Shown here piece after piece: positions 1 through 9,227 of a stretch of 64,000 nucleotides of DNA. The DNA lies in the NCBI GenBank assembly GCA_963841105.1, contig CAWJCB010000004.1, forward strand, positions 62,001-126,000. The letters run 5' to 3'. The notes under the pieces were generated by a model. The model made no database searches. It worked only from the letters and a program-made list of their open reading frames with translations, and was not told the origin of the DNA. The stretch comes from VAZQ01 sp963841105 (GTDB lineage Bacteria > Pseudomonadota > Alphaproteobacteria > Rhizobiales > Xanthobacteraceae). The position numbers were made by a program, and so were the translations under genes. The first letter of the stretch is position 1. Each line of letters opens with the position of its first letter.

Positions 1-30
1 GAATTGATGCCGCGTGCGCTCACCCACCTC

Positions 31-125
31 CGTCACCCGCGGGTTTGACCCGCGGGTCCATCGGCTCCGCGAGATGTTCTTGCGAAGAAGATTGATTGCC
101 GGGTTAAGCCCGGAAATGACGGAAG
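31..125. repeat. REP-like palindromes
   Basis: Two short inverted repeats lie side by side. The 10-base palindrome ACCCGCGGGT occurs at 35-44 and again at 48-57. A second hairpin has CCGGG at 99-103 pairing with CCCGG at 109-113, followed by a TGACGG tail. Such hairpins are common dispersed intergenic elements in Bradyrhizobium-like genomes. No gene is seen in bases 1-240. Confidence 0.5.
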
Positions 126-240
126 ATTAGAGTCCTTCTGTTCGTCGTGCATCAAGCTGGGCGAAATGCGCTCCTTGACTCCGGGAAACAACGCTGGCGC
201 GCAGGCGGGGAATTGAGCAATTCATAATCTTTTCCCTCGT

Positions 241-1888
241 TTGCGCGCGCAACAGCTTCAGGGTTTGCCGCCGTCTTACGCGTTGAGCAGCGGGAGAATC
301 TCGGATCATCTCGCCGTCGCTGTGCTCGCAGTCGTCGCCATCCTGGCGCTTGTCACGTTCCGTGATTACGGCCTGAGCTGGGACGACTACGCCCATTCCG
401 AATACGGCGACCTCCTGCTCAGCTACTACGCCTCCGGCCTGCATGACCGGCGCGCCCTGTCGTGGGTGAACCTGTACTACTACGGCGGCGGTTTCGATCT
501 CCTTGCCGCAGCGGCCGCGAAAGTCCTGCCCCTGCCGCTGTTTGCGACCCGTCGTTTGTTGGGCGCGGCAATTGGAATGTTTGGGCTGTTTGTCACCTGG
601 CGCACTGGCCGCCGCGTGGCTGGTCCGCTCGCAGGTCTTGTGGCGCTCACGCTTTTGTCCGCGTGCCCGCTCTACTACGGCCACATGTTCATGAATCCCA
701 AGGACGCGCCCTTTGCGGTGGCTATGGCACTTCTTCTGCTCGCGCAGGTACGTGCACTCGATGAGTATCCACGGATGTCCCTCGCTACTGGAGCGCTGCT
801 TGGAGGGGGTGCTGGCTTGGCGTTTGGCTCTCGCATCATGGGCGGCTTTGGCGCACTGGAGTTTTTTGCGGCCCTTGCCTTCCTGCTTGCAGCGCAGGCG
901 CGCGCAGAAGGAGCCCGGATTGCGGGCTCGAAGCTTCGGCAATTTGCATTTGGATTGTTGCCTGCCATGCTGCTGGCCTATCTGGTCATGGCGCTGGTGT
1001 GGCCTTGGGCGGCGGTTGACCCGCTCAATCCATTTCGTGCGCTTGAATATTTCGCGCATTTTTTCGAAAAACCTTGGTCGGAGCTTTTCGGGGGAGCGGT
1101 CATCCTGGTGACGGAGATGCCGCGCCGCTATGTGGCGACACTGTTTGCGCTCAAGGTCGCCCGAGATGCTTTTGGCGCTCGGGCTTGTTGGAGCCATCGC
1201 CGCCGTGATGGGCATAGTGCAAGCCGAGATTTCGATCCGGCGGCGCGCTATTCTGCTTCTGGTGACGCTCGCCGCGTTACTCCCCCTCGTCACCGCCGTT
1301 GCGCTGCGACCGGCGATGTACAATGGCATCAGACATTTTATCTTCGTGACACCGCCGCTTGCGATTCTCGGCGGAATTGCCGCCGCTCGAATTGTTGAAG
1401 CGTTGCGCGGAGCTCCCCTTATGCGGATCGCGGTCAGCCTTGTGTTTGTTCTCGGCATCGCCCTTCCTGTGGCCGAGATGATAAAGCTGCATCCATATGA
1501 ATACACGTATTTCAATTGGCTTGCCGGGGGCGTTGCGCAGGCGCGCGAGCTTTACATGCTCGACTATTGGGGCCTGTCGCTAAAACAGGCGTCGGACGAG
1601 CTTCGCGCAACGCTTGCTCGCCGGGAGGAGAGCAAGCCTGAGGGCCGCCCTTGGCGATTGGCCGTGTGCGGCCCGCACCGTTCGCCGCAGGTCGAGCTCG
1701 GTCCTGACTTCTTGACCACGTGGGATGCAAAAGACGCGGATTTTGCAATGATGCTGGGCGAGTTCTATTGCAGGAAATTTGATGCCCCGCTGCTGGTTGA
1801 GATTGCGCGCGATGGAGTGACCTATGCCCGGGTCTATGACATCCGCGGCCGCTCCTATGACAGCCTGCTTACGCGACCGGGCCTATGA
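241..1888 (+). pseudogene. GT39-like membrane glycosyltransferase, frameshifted
   Basis: This encodes a multi-pass inner-membrane protein resembling GT39/ArnT-type enzymes, which transfer sugars from a polyprenyl-phosphate donor. The first half (frame of base 241) has an early transmembrane helix and then SWDDYAH, which fits the acidic first-loop motif of this fold. It continues through several hydrophobic helices to about base 1158. The second half (ending 1888) continues the same protein in the next frame with more helices and a soluble C-terminus. Removing one base near 1158 joins the halves into about 548 residues, normal for the family. The start is a TTG at 241 without a clear ribosome-binding site, so it may lie elsewhere. 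The acceptor is unknown. The frameshift may be a sequencing error. Confidence 0.65.
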
Positions 1889-1903
1889 TCGCGGTCGTGC
1901 GGT

Positions 1904-1958
1904 GAATTTGAAGTACCTGTCATTTGTTGTCGCAAGCTCGTGTAGGAACTTCAAATTC
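1904..1958. repeat. Inverted repeat, copy 1 of a dispersed element
   Basis: Arms of 15 bases at 1904-1918 and 1944-1958 pair with one mismatch around a 25-base loop. The left arm and loop (1905-1941) reappear at 62575-62611 with 31 of 37 bases identical. It looks like a dispersed intergenic element rather than a terminator, as there is no T-tract. Confidence 0.6.
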
Positions 1959-2146
1959 AAAACCGCAGTAGCCCATAGAGTTGCTGTACCCTGGCGGAAC
2001 CGGACGTGAGCGCAGAAGGAGGGTTCGGGCTTTGACCCCATTCCAGACATGCACGCGATCCGTTTTGACGATCGGCGTGACATGTGAGCAGGCCTCGTTG
2101 CCCCGGTCTGCACTACCGTCATCACGGCGAAGCGGGTGACCCCAGT

Positions 2147-3074
2147 TCAGTTTCGGCGAGGTTTGCTGGATATCCGGGTGGTCAAGTCGTCAATTCTCGA
2201 GAGGAAAATTCTCAGAATCGGGGATGTGTTCGCCTTGTGATATCCGACCATTAGATCGATGGTCGGCGCTTCGCCTTTTAGGGGACGGCTGATGACAGAC
2301 CACGGCAAGAAGTTCTCTGCAGAGGCCGGCAGCAGAGCCACACCGCGCGTTGACGCAACCAGAGAAATGGCCATTGCGAAATTATCGATCTCAAGATGCG
2401 GTGCGATCTCAATTCCAGATCGCTTCAGATAATCGTTGACAACAGCCCGCAGCACGCGCGGGATTTCTGAGATGCCGATAAACGTTTGAGCCGCAAGATC
2501 GTGCGGATCGATGGTCTTGTGCTCGGCGAGTGGATGATCGCTGGGCAGGATGACTACGAGCGGCTCCTTCGCCGCCAATTTGTATTCGAGATTCTGGCTT
2601 CTGCTCCAGCCGGAGGAAAGCGATATCGAGCTTCCCGCGCTGGAGATCGTTTGCGAGCGTTGTCGAATGGTCGCTCGAAACTCTGATTTCAATATTGAGC
2701 AATTCGTCTCGAAGGATGCTTGTCGCATGAGGCAGCCAATCAACTTCCTGTCCGGTCAGGAAGCCCATCGCGAAAGTCGGTTTGACAGGTTGCGCGGCTC
2801 GCCGCGCTGCCTGCGCGGCCGCCTCCGCCTGAGTAAGCGCCAGTCGTGCATGGTCGAGAAAGGCGCGACCGGCGGCGGTCAATTCGATGCCGTGCACGCT
2901 GCGACTCATCAGCTGAACGCCGACCTCATATTCGAGATCCCGGATCTGGCGACTGAGCGAAGGTTGCGCCGTGTGCAGCCTTTTCTCAGCTGCGACGGTG
3001 AGGCTTCCTTCCTCGGCGACCGCGACGAAATAGCGAAGGTGCCGTAGCTCCAAAAACCCATTCCATATCTTCAA
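2147..3074 (-). pseudogene. LysR-family regulator, frameshifted
   Basis: This is a LysR-type transcription factor. The N-terminal winged helix-turn-helix (about residues 8-65, with AAEKRLHTAQPSLSRQIRDL) is followed by the effector-binding domain. The reading frame breaks near base 2580, after LRLEQKPE. The C-terminal half (KEPLVVILPSDHPLA and on to 2147) continues in another frame. Joined, the protein has about 305 residues, typical of the family. The start is a TTG at 3074 or, closer to family consensus (LELRHLRYF), a TTG at 3053. It is divergent from the SDR-hydrolase-SDR operon beginning at 3238, the usual arrangement for a LysR regulator and its target. The break may be real or a sequencing error. 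Confidence 0.75.
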
Positions 3075-3237
3075 GGCATGGGTCCCAACTTACAAAGTCT
3101 TTTTCGTTGACGCTAGGGGGGCTTAGATAGGTCCTCAACGGAAGCACGCCTACGAGTGGTTCAGCCTCCAAGTGGCTGTCCGAGCGTGCGCCATCCATGC
3201 TTCGCCGGTAGGGCGAAGCACATCGCGAGGATTAGCA

Positions 3238-3984
3238 ATGAGCAACCCAGTAGTCTTAATCACTGGTGCCTTGACCGGCATCGGTCGCGCCACCGCCATC
3301 GCCTTCGCGAAGGAGGGCGCGCGCATCGTCGCCGCCGGCCGCCGGGATGCGGAAGGCAAAGCCCTCGAAGCCGAACTTCGCGGCCTTGGCGCCGATGCCT
3401 CCTTCGTCAAGGCCGATGTGCGCCACGAGGATGACGTGCGCAGCCTGATCGACCAGACCGTTACGCGCTTTGGCCGGATCGACGCCGCCGTCAATGCCGC
3501 AGGCACCGAGGGCCAGCCTGGCCCGGTCTTGGATCAGACCGCCGAAAGCTACGCGGCCACCTTCGACACCAACGTGCTCGGCACCCTGCTCAGCATGAAG
3601 CACGAGCTGCGCGTGATGCAGCCGCAAGGTCGCGGCAGCATCGTCAACATATCCTCCACGTATGGGCACGAAGGGGCAGCCGGTGCCTCGGTCTATGTCG
3701 CGAGCAAGCACGCCGTGGAAGGCATGACAAAGTCCGCGGCGCTGGAAGCGGCCAGCTCTGGAGTGCGCGTTAATGCCGTCGCGCCGGGTCCGACCGAGAC
3801 TGGCATGCTCAACCGCTTCACCGGTACTGCGGAGAGGAAAGCCGCGTTGGGTAAGACCGTGCCGCTTGGCCGGATCGGCGACCCGGAGGAGATCGCCCGC
3901 GCCGCCGTCTTTCTCGCTTCCGAAAAGGCATCATTCATCACCGGGCAAGTCCTTACTGCCGACGGCGGCAAGACCGCCGGCTGA
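3238..3984 (+). CDS. SDR-family oxidoreductase
   Basis: This is a classical short-chain dehydrogenase/reductase of 248 residues. The dinucleotide-binding motif TGALTGIG lies near residue 9. The NAAG motif, the catalytic Ser (NISS) and the YxxxK pair (YVASK) follow in order, and the C-terminus ends in the usual ITGQVLTADGG. The ATG at 3238 was chosen because GAGG lies about 8 bases upstream; longer in-frame extensions lack a ribosome-binding site. It is the first gene of a probable three-gene operon (gaps of about 50 bases) opposite a LysR gene. The substrate cannot be told from sequence. Confidence 0.88.
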   Translation: MSNPVVLITGALTGIGRATAIAFAKEGARIVAAGRRDAEGKALEAELRGLGADASFVKADVRHEDDVRSLIDQTVTRFGRIDAAVNAAGTEGQPGPVLDQTAESYAATFDTNVLGTLLSMKHELRVMQPQGRGSIVNISSTYGHEGAAGASVYVASKHAVEGMTKSAALEAASSGVRVNAVAPGPTETGMLNRFTGTAERKAALGKTVPLGRIGDPEEIARAAVFLASEKASFITGQVLTADGGKTAG

Positions 3985-4034
3985 AAGCATTCCCATTCAC
4001 GTTTCATCGACAGGGATTCTACAAGGAAACGATC

Positions 4035-4901
4035 ATGACGACGCACACCCACCACACGGCGCCGACGCAGTTCGTCGAGGCCAACGGAATTCGCTTCGCC
4101 TATCGCCGATTCGGCAAGGCCAGCGGCGTGCCTATTGTCTTCAACCAGCACTACACGGGCACCATGGATTACTGGGACCCGGCGGTGACGGATGGCTTGG
4201 CTCGCGACCGTGAGGTGATCTTGTTCAACAACGCAGGCGTTTCCAGCAGCTCCGGCGAGGTCCCGACCACGTTCGAGCAGATGGGCGCTAACGCAGCCGC
4301 CTTCAGCCGAGCACTTCGTTTGAACAAGGCGGATGTTCTGGGCTTCTCGATCGGCGGCATGGTTGCGCAGGAAATCGCGCTGCAGGCGCCCGATTTCGTC
4401 CGCAAGCTGATCCTAGTCGGCACCGGTCCGCGCGGCGGTCAGGGAATGGAGTTGCTGACTCAGGTAGCACAGCGGATCTTCGGCGCCCCCTATGATCCGC
4501 CCGAGCACCTCTGGCTCGCGGTCCTTTTCAGTCCGTCGGAGGCGGGCCAGGCGGCGGGAAGGGAGTTCCTGAAGCGCAAGCATCTTCGTGACGAGGGGCG
4601 CGATCCCGAGGTGAACGACAAGGTTTCGCCCGCCCAGATTGAAGCGATGGACAAGTGGGGCGTCCAGCAAGAGGGGTCCTACGGCTATCTGAAGACGATC
4701 AAGCAGCCAACACTCGTCGTGAACGGCAGTAACGACGTGATCATGCCCACGGTCAACTCTTTCATCATGCAGCAGAACATCCCGAATGCGGAGCTAATCG
4801 TCTACCCCGACTCCAATCACGGCTCGCAGTTCCAGTATCCCGAGCTCTTCGTCCGTCATGTCTCAATGTTCCTGTCGGAGGACGAGTGCCGAGGCGTGTG
4901 A
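4035..4901 (+). CDS. Alpha/beta hydrolase
   Basis: This 288-residue alpha/beta-hydrolase-fold protein is most like the non-heme haloperoxidase / esterase group. The nucleophile elbow is GFSIGG (Ser about residue 106). A likely acid residue lies in NGSNDVIMP and the catalytic His in SNHGSQF near the C-terminus. There is no signal peptide, so it is cytoplasmic. AAGGAA precedes the ATG by about 7 bases. It sits between two SDR genes in what looks like one operon, suggesting a small pathway that oxidises and hydrolyses one compound. The substrate is unknown. Confidence 0.88.
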   Translation: MTTHTHHTAPTQFVEANGIRFAYRRFGKASGVPIVFNQHYTGTMDYWDPAVTDGLARDREVILFNNAGVSSSSGEVPTTFEQMGANAAAFSRALRLNKADVLGFSIGGMVAQEIALQAPDFVRKLILVGTGPRGGQGMELLTQVAQRIFGAPYDPPEHLWLAVLFSPSEAGQAAGREFLKRKHLRDEGRDPEVNDKVSPAQIEAMDKWGVQQEGSYGYLKTIKQPTLVVNGSNDVIMPTVNSFIMQQNIPNAELIVYPDSNHGSQFQYPELFVRHVSMFLSEDECRGV

Positions 4902-4946
4902 GGATCAAAAGCGGTCACGTTATACGGCACAGCAACAACCAGGACG

Positions 4947-5699
4947 ATGATCATGCCGAGTCTCACCGGTAAAACCGCTCTCGTGACTGGCGCTTCTCGC
5001 GGCATGGGCCGCGCCAGTGCACTTGCGCTCGCCGCGGCCGGTGCCCAGGTTCTCGTGCACTACGGCCGCGGCGCGAATGAAGCCGACGGTGTTGTCGCAG
5101 AGATACGCAAAGCCGGTGGCCGAGCGGATACCATAGCAACCGACCTCGCCGCGGCGGACGGCGCGCACAAGCTTGCCAAGCAAGCCCGCAGCATCATCGG
5201 CGATCGCCTCGACATCCTTGTCGCCAATGCAGGGATATCGAAAGCCGCAACCATCGAGGCAACGACGGTCGAAGACTTCGACAAGCTCTTCGCAGTCAAT
5301 GTCCGGGCGCCCTTCTTCCTTGTGCAACAACTCCTTCCGATCATGTCGAAAGGAAGCAGCATCGTGTTCGTATCGTCGCTCGCGGCGCATGCCGTTGTCG
5401 GTACGATCCCAGCGTATGCAGCAAGCAAGGGGGCCATTGACACTTTGGTGAAGCATTTCGCCTCGCTGCTTGGCGAACTCGGCATCCGCGTCAATGCGGT
5501 GGCGCCGGGCGTCGTTCAAACCGAGATGTCGGGCTTCGCCAAGACAGATGCAGGTCGCGACTTTGCGCTCGGTATGCAGGCATTGAAGCGCCTCGCCCAG
5601 CCCGACGACATCGCGGGGGTTGTTGCCTTCCTGTCGTCCGACAAGGCGCGGTGGATTACCGGCGATACGGTCCGTGTGGACGGCGGCTCGAAGCTCTGA
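4947..5699 (+). CDS. SDR-family oxidoreductase
   Basis: This is the second SDR of the operon, 250 residues. TGASRGMG binds the cofactor near residue 14. NAG, the catalytic Ser (FVSSLA) and YAASK follow, with ITGDTVRVDGG at the end. Two ATGs lie close together (4947 and 4953); the second is better spaced from the AGGA upstream, so the first two residues are uncertain. FabG-like in appearance, but the context fits a catabolic or detoxifying reductase rather than fatty-acid synthesis. Confidence 0.87.
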   Translation: MIMPSLTGKTALVTGASRGMGRASALALAAAGAQVLVHYGRGANEADGVVAEIRKAGGRADTIATDLAAADGAHKLAKQARSIIGDRLDILVANAGISKAATIEATTVEDFDKLFAVNVRAPFFLVQQLLPIMSKGSSIVFVSSLAAHAVVGTIPAYAASKGAIDTLVKHFASLLGELGIRVNAVAPGVVQTEMSGFAKTDAGRDFALGMQALKRLAQPDDIAGVVAFLSSDKARWITGDTVRVDGGSKL

Positions 5700-5797
5700 G
5701 CTTTGGTGGTGTTTGACGCGAGTAGATTAGCCACGTTACGGCACAACGATGTCCGCTTCTAGCACGGCCCGGTTGCCGATAAGTCCAGTCAACGAGC

Positions 5798-7888
5798 TTA
5801 ATTGAGAATTTGACGAACCTTCTTTTCGATGGCCTCGTGCGTCAGCGGCTTGTGCAGCATCTCGATATCGGTATCGCTGGGCCACTGATGAATGATTGCG
5901 TCGCGCGAATAGCCGGTCATGAATAACACCCTCGCCTCCGGCTGACGTGATTTTAATTCCTCGGCCAGCTGACGTCCATTCATTCCAGGCAATACGAGGT
6001 CGGCCAGAAGCAAATCCACCCGGACATTATCTCGATCTATCAGTGCCAGTGCCGAATCCGCATCATGGGCTTCCAGGACCCGATAACTCAACTCGCGCAG
6101 GATTTCGACGACGTAGGCTCGAACATCGTGATCGTCCTCGACGAGGAGGATCGTCGGAGGGGAACCCGCAGTAGGAATTTCCGGTTCGGCCGTTTGTTCC
6201 TCTCGGACGTTCCCCGGCAAAGCAGGGAGGTAGATCGTGACTGTCGTGCCGTGCCCCGGTTTACTGTCGATCTCTACATGCCCTTTCGACTCTTTGACGA
6301 AACCGTAAACTTGACTCAGACCGAGCCCGGTTCCTTGCCCGGCTTTCTTGGTCGTGAAGAATGGTTCGAATACATGCCTCAAAATGTCCTTCGACATTCC
6401 AGCGCCCGTATCACGGAGGGCGATCAGCACGTATGGTCCAGCGACAAGTTCATCATGTTGCTGGCAGTACTTCTCATCGAGCAAGGAATTCTCAGTCGTG
6501 ATCGTCAGCTTCCCGCCCGCAGCCATCGCATCGCGGGCGTTTACGGCAAGATTAAGTATGGCAGCCTCTAGTTGGGCTGGATCGGCCTTCGCCTGCCACA
6601 GCCCGTCGGCGCTGCGGATGTCAAGAGTAATGGTCTCGCCCAGCGAGCGCCGCAGGAAATCAGAGAGCCCATGGACGAGTCTGTTGACGTCGAGGGGCTT
6701 TGGATCGAAGGGCTCTTTTCGGGAAAACGCCAACAAGTGTTTAGTGATCGTCGTCGCCCGTTCGGCGCCGCGCATCGCATTGTTGATAACACGGCGCAGC
6801 CGTTCAGCCGGCGCCTCCGCCATTGAATCCAAGTGACGTTGCGCAATGTTGAGGTTACCGACAATGACGGTCAGCAGATTATTGAAGTCATGCGCTACGC
6901 CACTGGTCAGCTGACCGACTGCTTCCATCTTTTGCGATTGGGCGAACTGCTCGCGCGCCTTGCCCAGTTCCTTGCGCATGTCGCGGAGAATTCTCTCGGC
7001 GCGTCTGCGCTGCGCCGCATCGGTCGCCAGGACGAGGCTGGGAATTGCTATACCTATCAAAAAGATGATGAGAAGAGACGACGACCCGTCTGGGATGCTC
7101 CGAGCCACCGGCCCCCCCAAAATGGTCCCGCCAGTCCCGAAAGCCACAAGAACGAGAGCCGCAGTGGCGCTGCCCCGCGGACCGCCACGCAGAGCCGCCC
7201 ATATCGAAAGCAGCACCGCCAAAATGGCTAAGGGTGCCACGCTCGGGATATCGGGCGCCAAAGGGGTCAAGGCGACTGCTCCGAATGCGCTTACAGTCGC
7301 AAAAATCGCGATGGATTCCAGAAATCGGCCAATATTTAAAGAAGGCGGCCAGTCGGTTACCCACAAGACCAAGGCGGGCGTGATCATAAGCACAGCGGCC
7401 AGATCGCCCAGCCACCACGCGAACCAAATCGAAGCGAATTTTTGCCAATCAACTTGTTCAATGCGGGTTGAGGTTCCGAGATCGAGAGTGACGTACGAGC
7501 CGACGCTTGCACTGATGGCTGCGACAAATATCGCGATCAACACGAATTTGGCAGTCGTAGCCGGCGCGGCAAAGGCATTGCGGCCACCAGCCCACCAATT
7601 GACCAGAAAGCCGCCAGCGATCGCCATGAAAGCATTCCCCGCCGCGGCCGCGGCTGCAGCAAAGCTCGGCTCGGACGAAACTGCATTTGCAACATAGGCG
7701 GCGACCAAAATCGCTGGTGCAACCCGGTATCCTCCAACCAAGACGGCAGCCAGCGCAAAGCCGGTCGGCGGCCAGATCGCATTCGCGCCTGGGTACACCG
7801 CGAGGAGCTCGAAGCTAAGTCGCACGATAAAAAAATATATCGTGCCTACAGCCGAGAGCCGGATGAAGTATTTCAGGGCACGAACCAA
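5798..7888 (-). CDS. MASE1 hybrid sensor histidine kinase
   Basis: This membrane sensor kinase has 696 residues. Residues 10-290 form a MASE1-type multi-helix membrane sensor (WPPTGFALA near 39, LRGGPRGS near 233). The dimerisation/phosphoacceptor region follows, with His333 in GVAHDFNNLL. The HATPase domain carries NLAVNARDAM (446-455), DTGAGMS (493-499) and GTGLGLSQ (519-526). A C-terminal receiver domain begins near residue 578 and has the phosphoacceptor Asp630 in LLLADLVLPGMNG. All catalytic motifs look intact. No separate response regulator or output gene adjoins it, so its signal and target are unknown. Confidence 0.9.
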   Translation of the reverse strand: MVRALKYFIRLSAVGTIYFFIVRLSFELLAVYPGANAIWPPTGFALAAVLVGGYRVAPAILVAAYVANAVSSEPSFAAAAAAAGNAFMAIAGGFLVNWWAGGRNAFAAPATTAKFVLIAIFVAAISASVGSYVTLDLGTSTRIEQVDWQKFASIWFAWWLGDLAAVLMITPALVLWVTDWPPSLNIGRFLESIAIFATVSAFGAVALTPLAPDIPSVAPLAILAVLLSIWAALRGGPRGSATAALVLVAFGTGGTILGGPVARSIPDGSSSLLIIFLIGIAIPSLVLATDAAQRRRAERILRDMRKELGKAREQFAQSQKMEAVGQLTSGVAHDFNNLLTVIVGNLNIAQRHLDSMAEAPAERLRRVINNAMRGAERATTITKHLLAFSRKEPFDPKPLDVNRLVHGLSDFLRRSLGETITLDIRSADGLWQAKADPAQLEAAILNLAVNARDAMAAGGKLTITTENSLLDEKYCQQHDELVAGPYVLIALRDTGAGMSKDILRHVFEPFFTTKKAGQGTGLGLSQVYGFVKESKGHVEIDSKPGHGTTVTIYLPALPGNVREEQTAEPEIPTAGSPPTILLVEDDHDVRAYVVEILRELSYRVLEAHDADSALALIDRDNVRVDLLLADLVLPGMNGRQLAEELKSRQPEARVLFMTGYSRDAIIHQWPSDTDIEMLHKPLTHEAIEKKVRQILN

Positions 7889-8372
7889 GGCGGGCGATCC
7901 GTGAAATTGCAGAGATCAGTTTCAGTAGGGGAAAGCCACGGGGAATTAGAAGCAACGCAGCAATCTTGAGATCACGGTTCGGTACGGCCGAGGATATTCC
8001 GCTCGATCTCCGCCAAAGCTCGGCTCGCAACACTGGAAATTAGGCGCAGCTCGAACCCTCCGAGCTTTCTCGGGGCCTTTAGGCAGGTGACGACTCCCGT
8101 TGTCAAGGTCCTCCATTGCCTAAAGCGCGGAGATATTCCCGTTGACCAACCAGGTTCTCAGCCTCAAGCCAGGATCGGAAGCGGGTTCATGTGCGGCATG
8201 ATACTGGAGCGCGTCTGTCTGCTGATCTCCCGCCCTCCGGTAGCCACAAGCACCTGACCTTAATTCTTCGTAGATGAAAAGCATGAACTCGGTTTTGAGC
8301 AAAGCCTATGCGACGGCGAGAGCCGACGTTGCATCCCTGGCGCATATTTTGGTCAACCGAACCGAAACTTGC
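7889..8372. other. Gap without a recognised gene
   Basis: No open frame here has a convincing start, codon pattern or known motif. The stretch holds an imperfect inverted repeat (TTTAGGCA near 8079, TGCCTAAA near 8117) of unknown role and presumably the promoter of the kinase gene. Confidence 0.4.
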
Positions 8373-8529
8373 TTAGGTGGCCGTTCGTGCAAGCAGTGCC
8401 GCAACTTGCACATTCCTCCACTCCTTTCCGCGTGCTGTGGTAATTCCCCCGCTTATTGAGAGCGGCGGCTATACCGGCGGCGTTGGTTACTCCCTCTTTT
8501 TGAATTTCAAGGATGACCGGGAAATGCAA
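8373..8529 (-). pseudogene. Remnant of a serine-recombinase C-terminus
   Basis: On the minus strand, VILEIQKEGVTNAAGIAAAL and NKRG are followed, after a one-base shift in a run of five G near 8445, by GITTARGKEWRNVQVAALLA and a stop at 8373. This matches the helix-turn-helix tail of resolvase/invertase-type recombinases (pattern: GIAxxLNxRGIxTARGxxW). The catalytic N-terminal domain is not recognisable upstream, so this is a decayed fragment of a mobile-element gene. Confidence 0.6.
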
Positions 8530-8759
8530 GTCGCGGCTCGGCCTAGAGGGATATGCGCGATCAGGCCGATGCAGAGAGCAAACAGGACGCACACGTGCCG
8601 AGCGGCATCCACAATCAGATCGTTTCGAACTGCACGACGCAATTCTTCGGCAAGAGAGCGCGCCGGCGACTACAGGGGCAGCCCAGAGATTATTGCGGCG
8701 CGCGGTGGCAAAGCCGACCCCCCCGTGTGCCCCCAAGTTCTCCGCGCTGGGGAAACAAA

Positions 8760-8786
8760 GAAGGGCTGCCCCGCGGGCAGCCCTTC
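8760..8786 (-). terminator. Intrinsic terminator (minus strand)
   Basis: A perfect 12-base-pair stem (8760-8771 with 8775-8786) encloses a three-base loop. Read on the minus strand, it is followed by TTTGTTT. The plus-strand side has no T-tract, so it should stop minus-strand transcription. It lies 24 bases after the stop of the candidate microprotein frame at 8810. Confidence 0.6.
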
Positions 8787-8809
8787 CATTGTCGAGCCGT
8801 GGTACGGCC

Positions 8810-8907
8810 CTAATCCGTGCAAGCCTTGTTCAGGCCGCCAAGACCCCCAGAGAGGTAAGGATCCAGCTCACGGATGCCGGCGACCGCGGCGATGGACAAT
8901 GAGACAC
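8810..8907 (-). CDS. Candidate microprotein gene, frame ambiguous
   Basis: A very strong ribosome-binding site (AAAGGAGGTGATCC, 8908-8921) ends right before a GTG at 8907; the GGAGG core is 7 bases away. The GTG frame gives only 25 residues, stop at 8830. An overlapping frame from a TTG at 8899 gives 29 residues ending GGLNKACTD, stop at 8810. That frame looks more protein-like (SIAAVAGIRELDPYLSGG) and ends 24 bases before an intrinsic terminator. A one-base deletion near 8896 would join the well-placed GTG to the second frame, giving about 33 residues. The peptide is not recognised. A small peptide gene, possibly a precursor peptide, is an inference. Confidence 0.35.
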
Positions 8908-9035
8908 TGGATCACCTCCTTTCCACTGTTGACGATTCGCGTACTGTAATCTGGATAAGCCGGATTTGGAAGACGGAATTCGGAACCCGCTGGACGATCG
9001 TTTCCATGAAACCAATCCATGTGAGAACCGACATA

Positions 9036-9183
9036 CCTCATCCTGAGGAGGCGCGCAGCGCCGTCTCGAAGGATGGAGACTGGCGCGATCTCGCTTGCGG
9101 CTGTCCTTCGAGACGCCCGCAATGCAGTCAAGCTTGCGCAGACTGCGTAAACTTGTCTGCGCCGCGGGCTCCTCAGGACGAGG
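9036..9183. repeat. Nested palindromic dispersed element
   Basis: Outer arms 9036-9050 and 9169-9183 pair with one mismatch (CCTCATCCTGAGGAG type). Inner arms 9062-9074 and 9103-9115 pair almost perfectly (CGTCTCGAAGGAT type). This architecture is typical of intergenic repeats common in Bradyrhizobium-like genomes. It lies just upstream of the TctC gene at 9228. Confidence 0.6.
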
Positions 9184-9227
9184 CTGCCGGTATTGATGTG
9201 ATTCGAACCAAGGAAACGCTGAACTAG

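Noticed and set aside
8908..8924. CTGGATCACCTCCTTTC, identical to a 16S rRNA 3' end
   Set aside because: No other 16S sequence is upstream, and on the other strand it is a correctly placed Shine-Dalgarno sequence.
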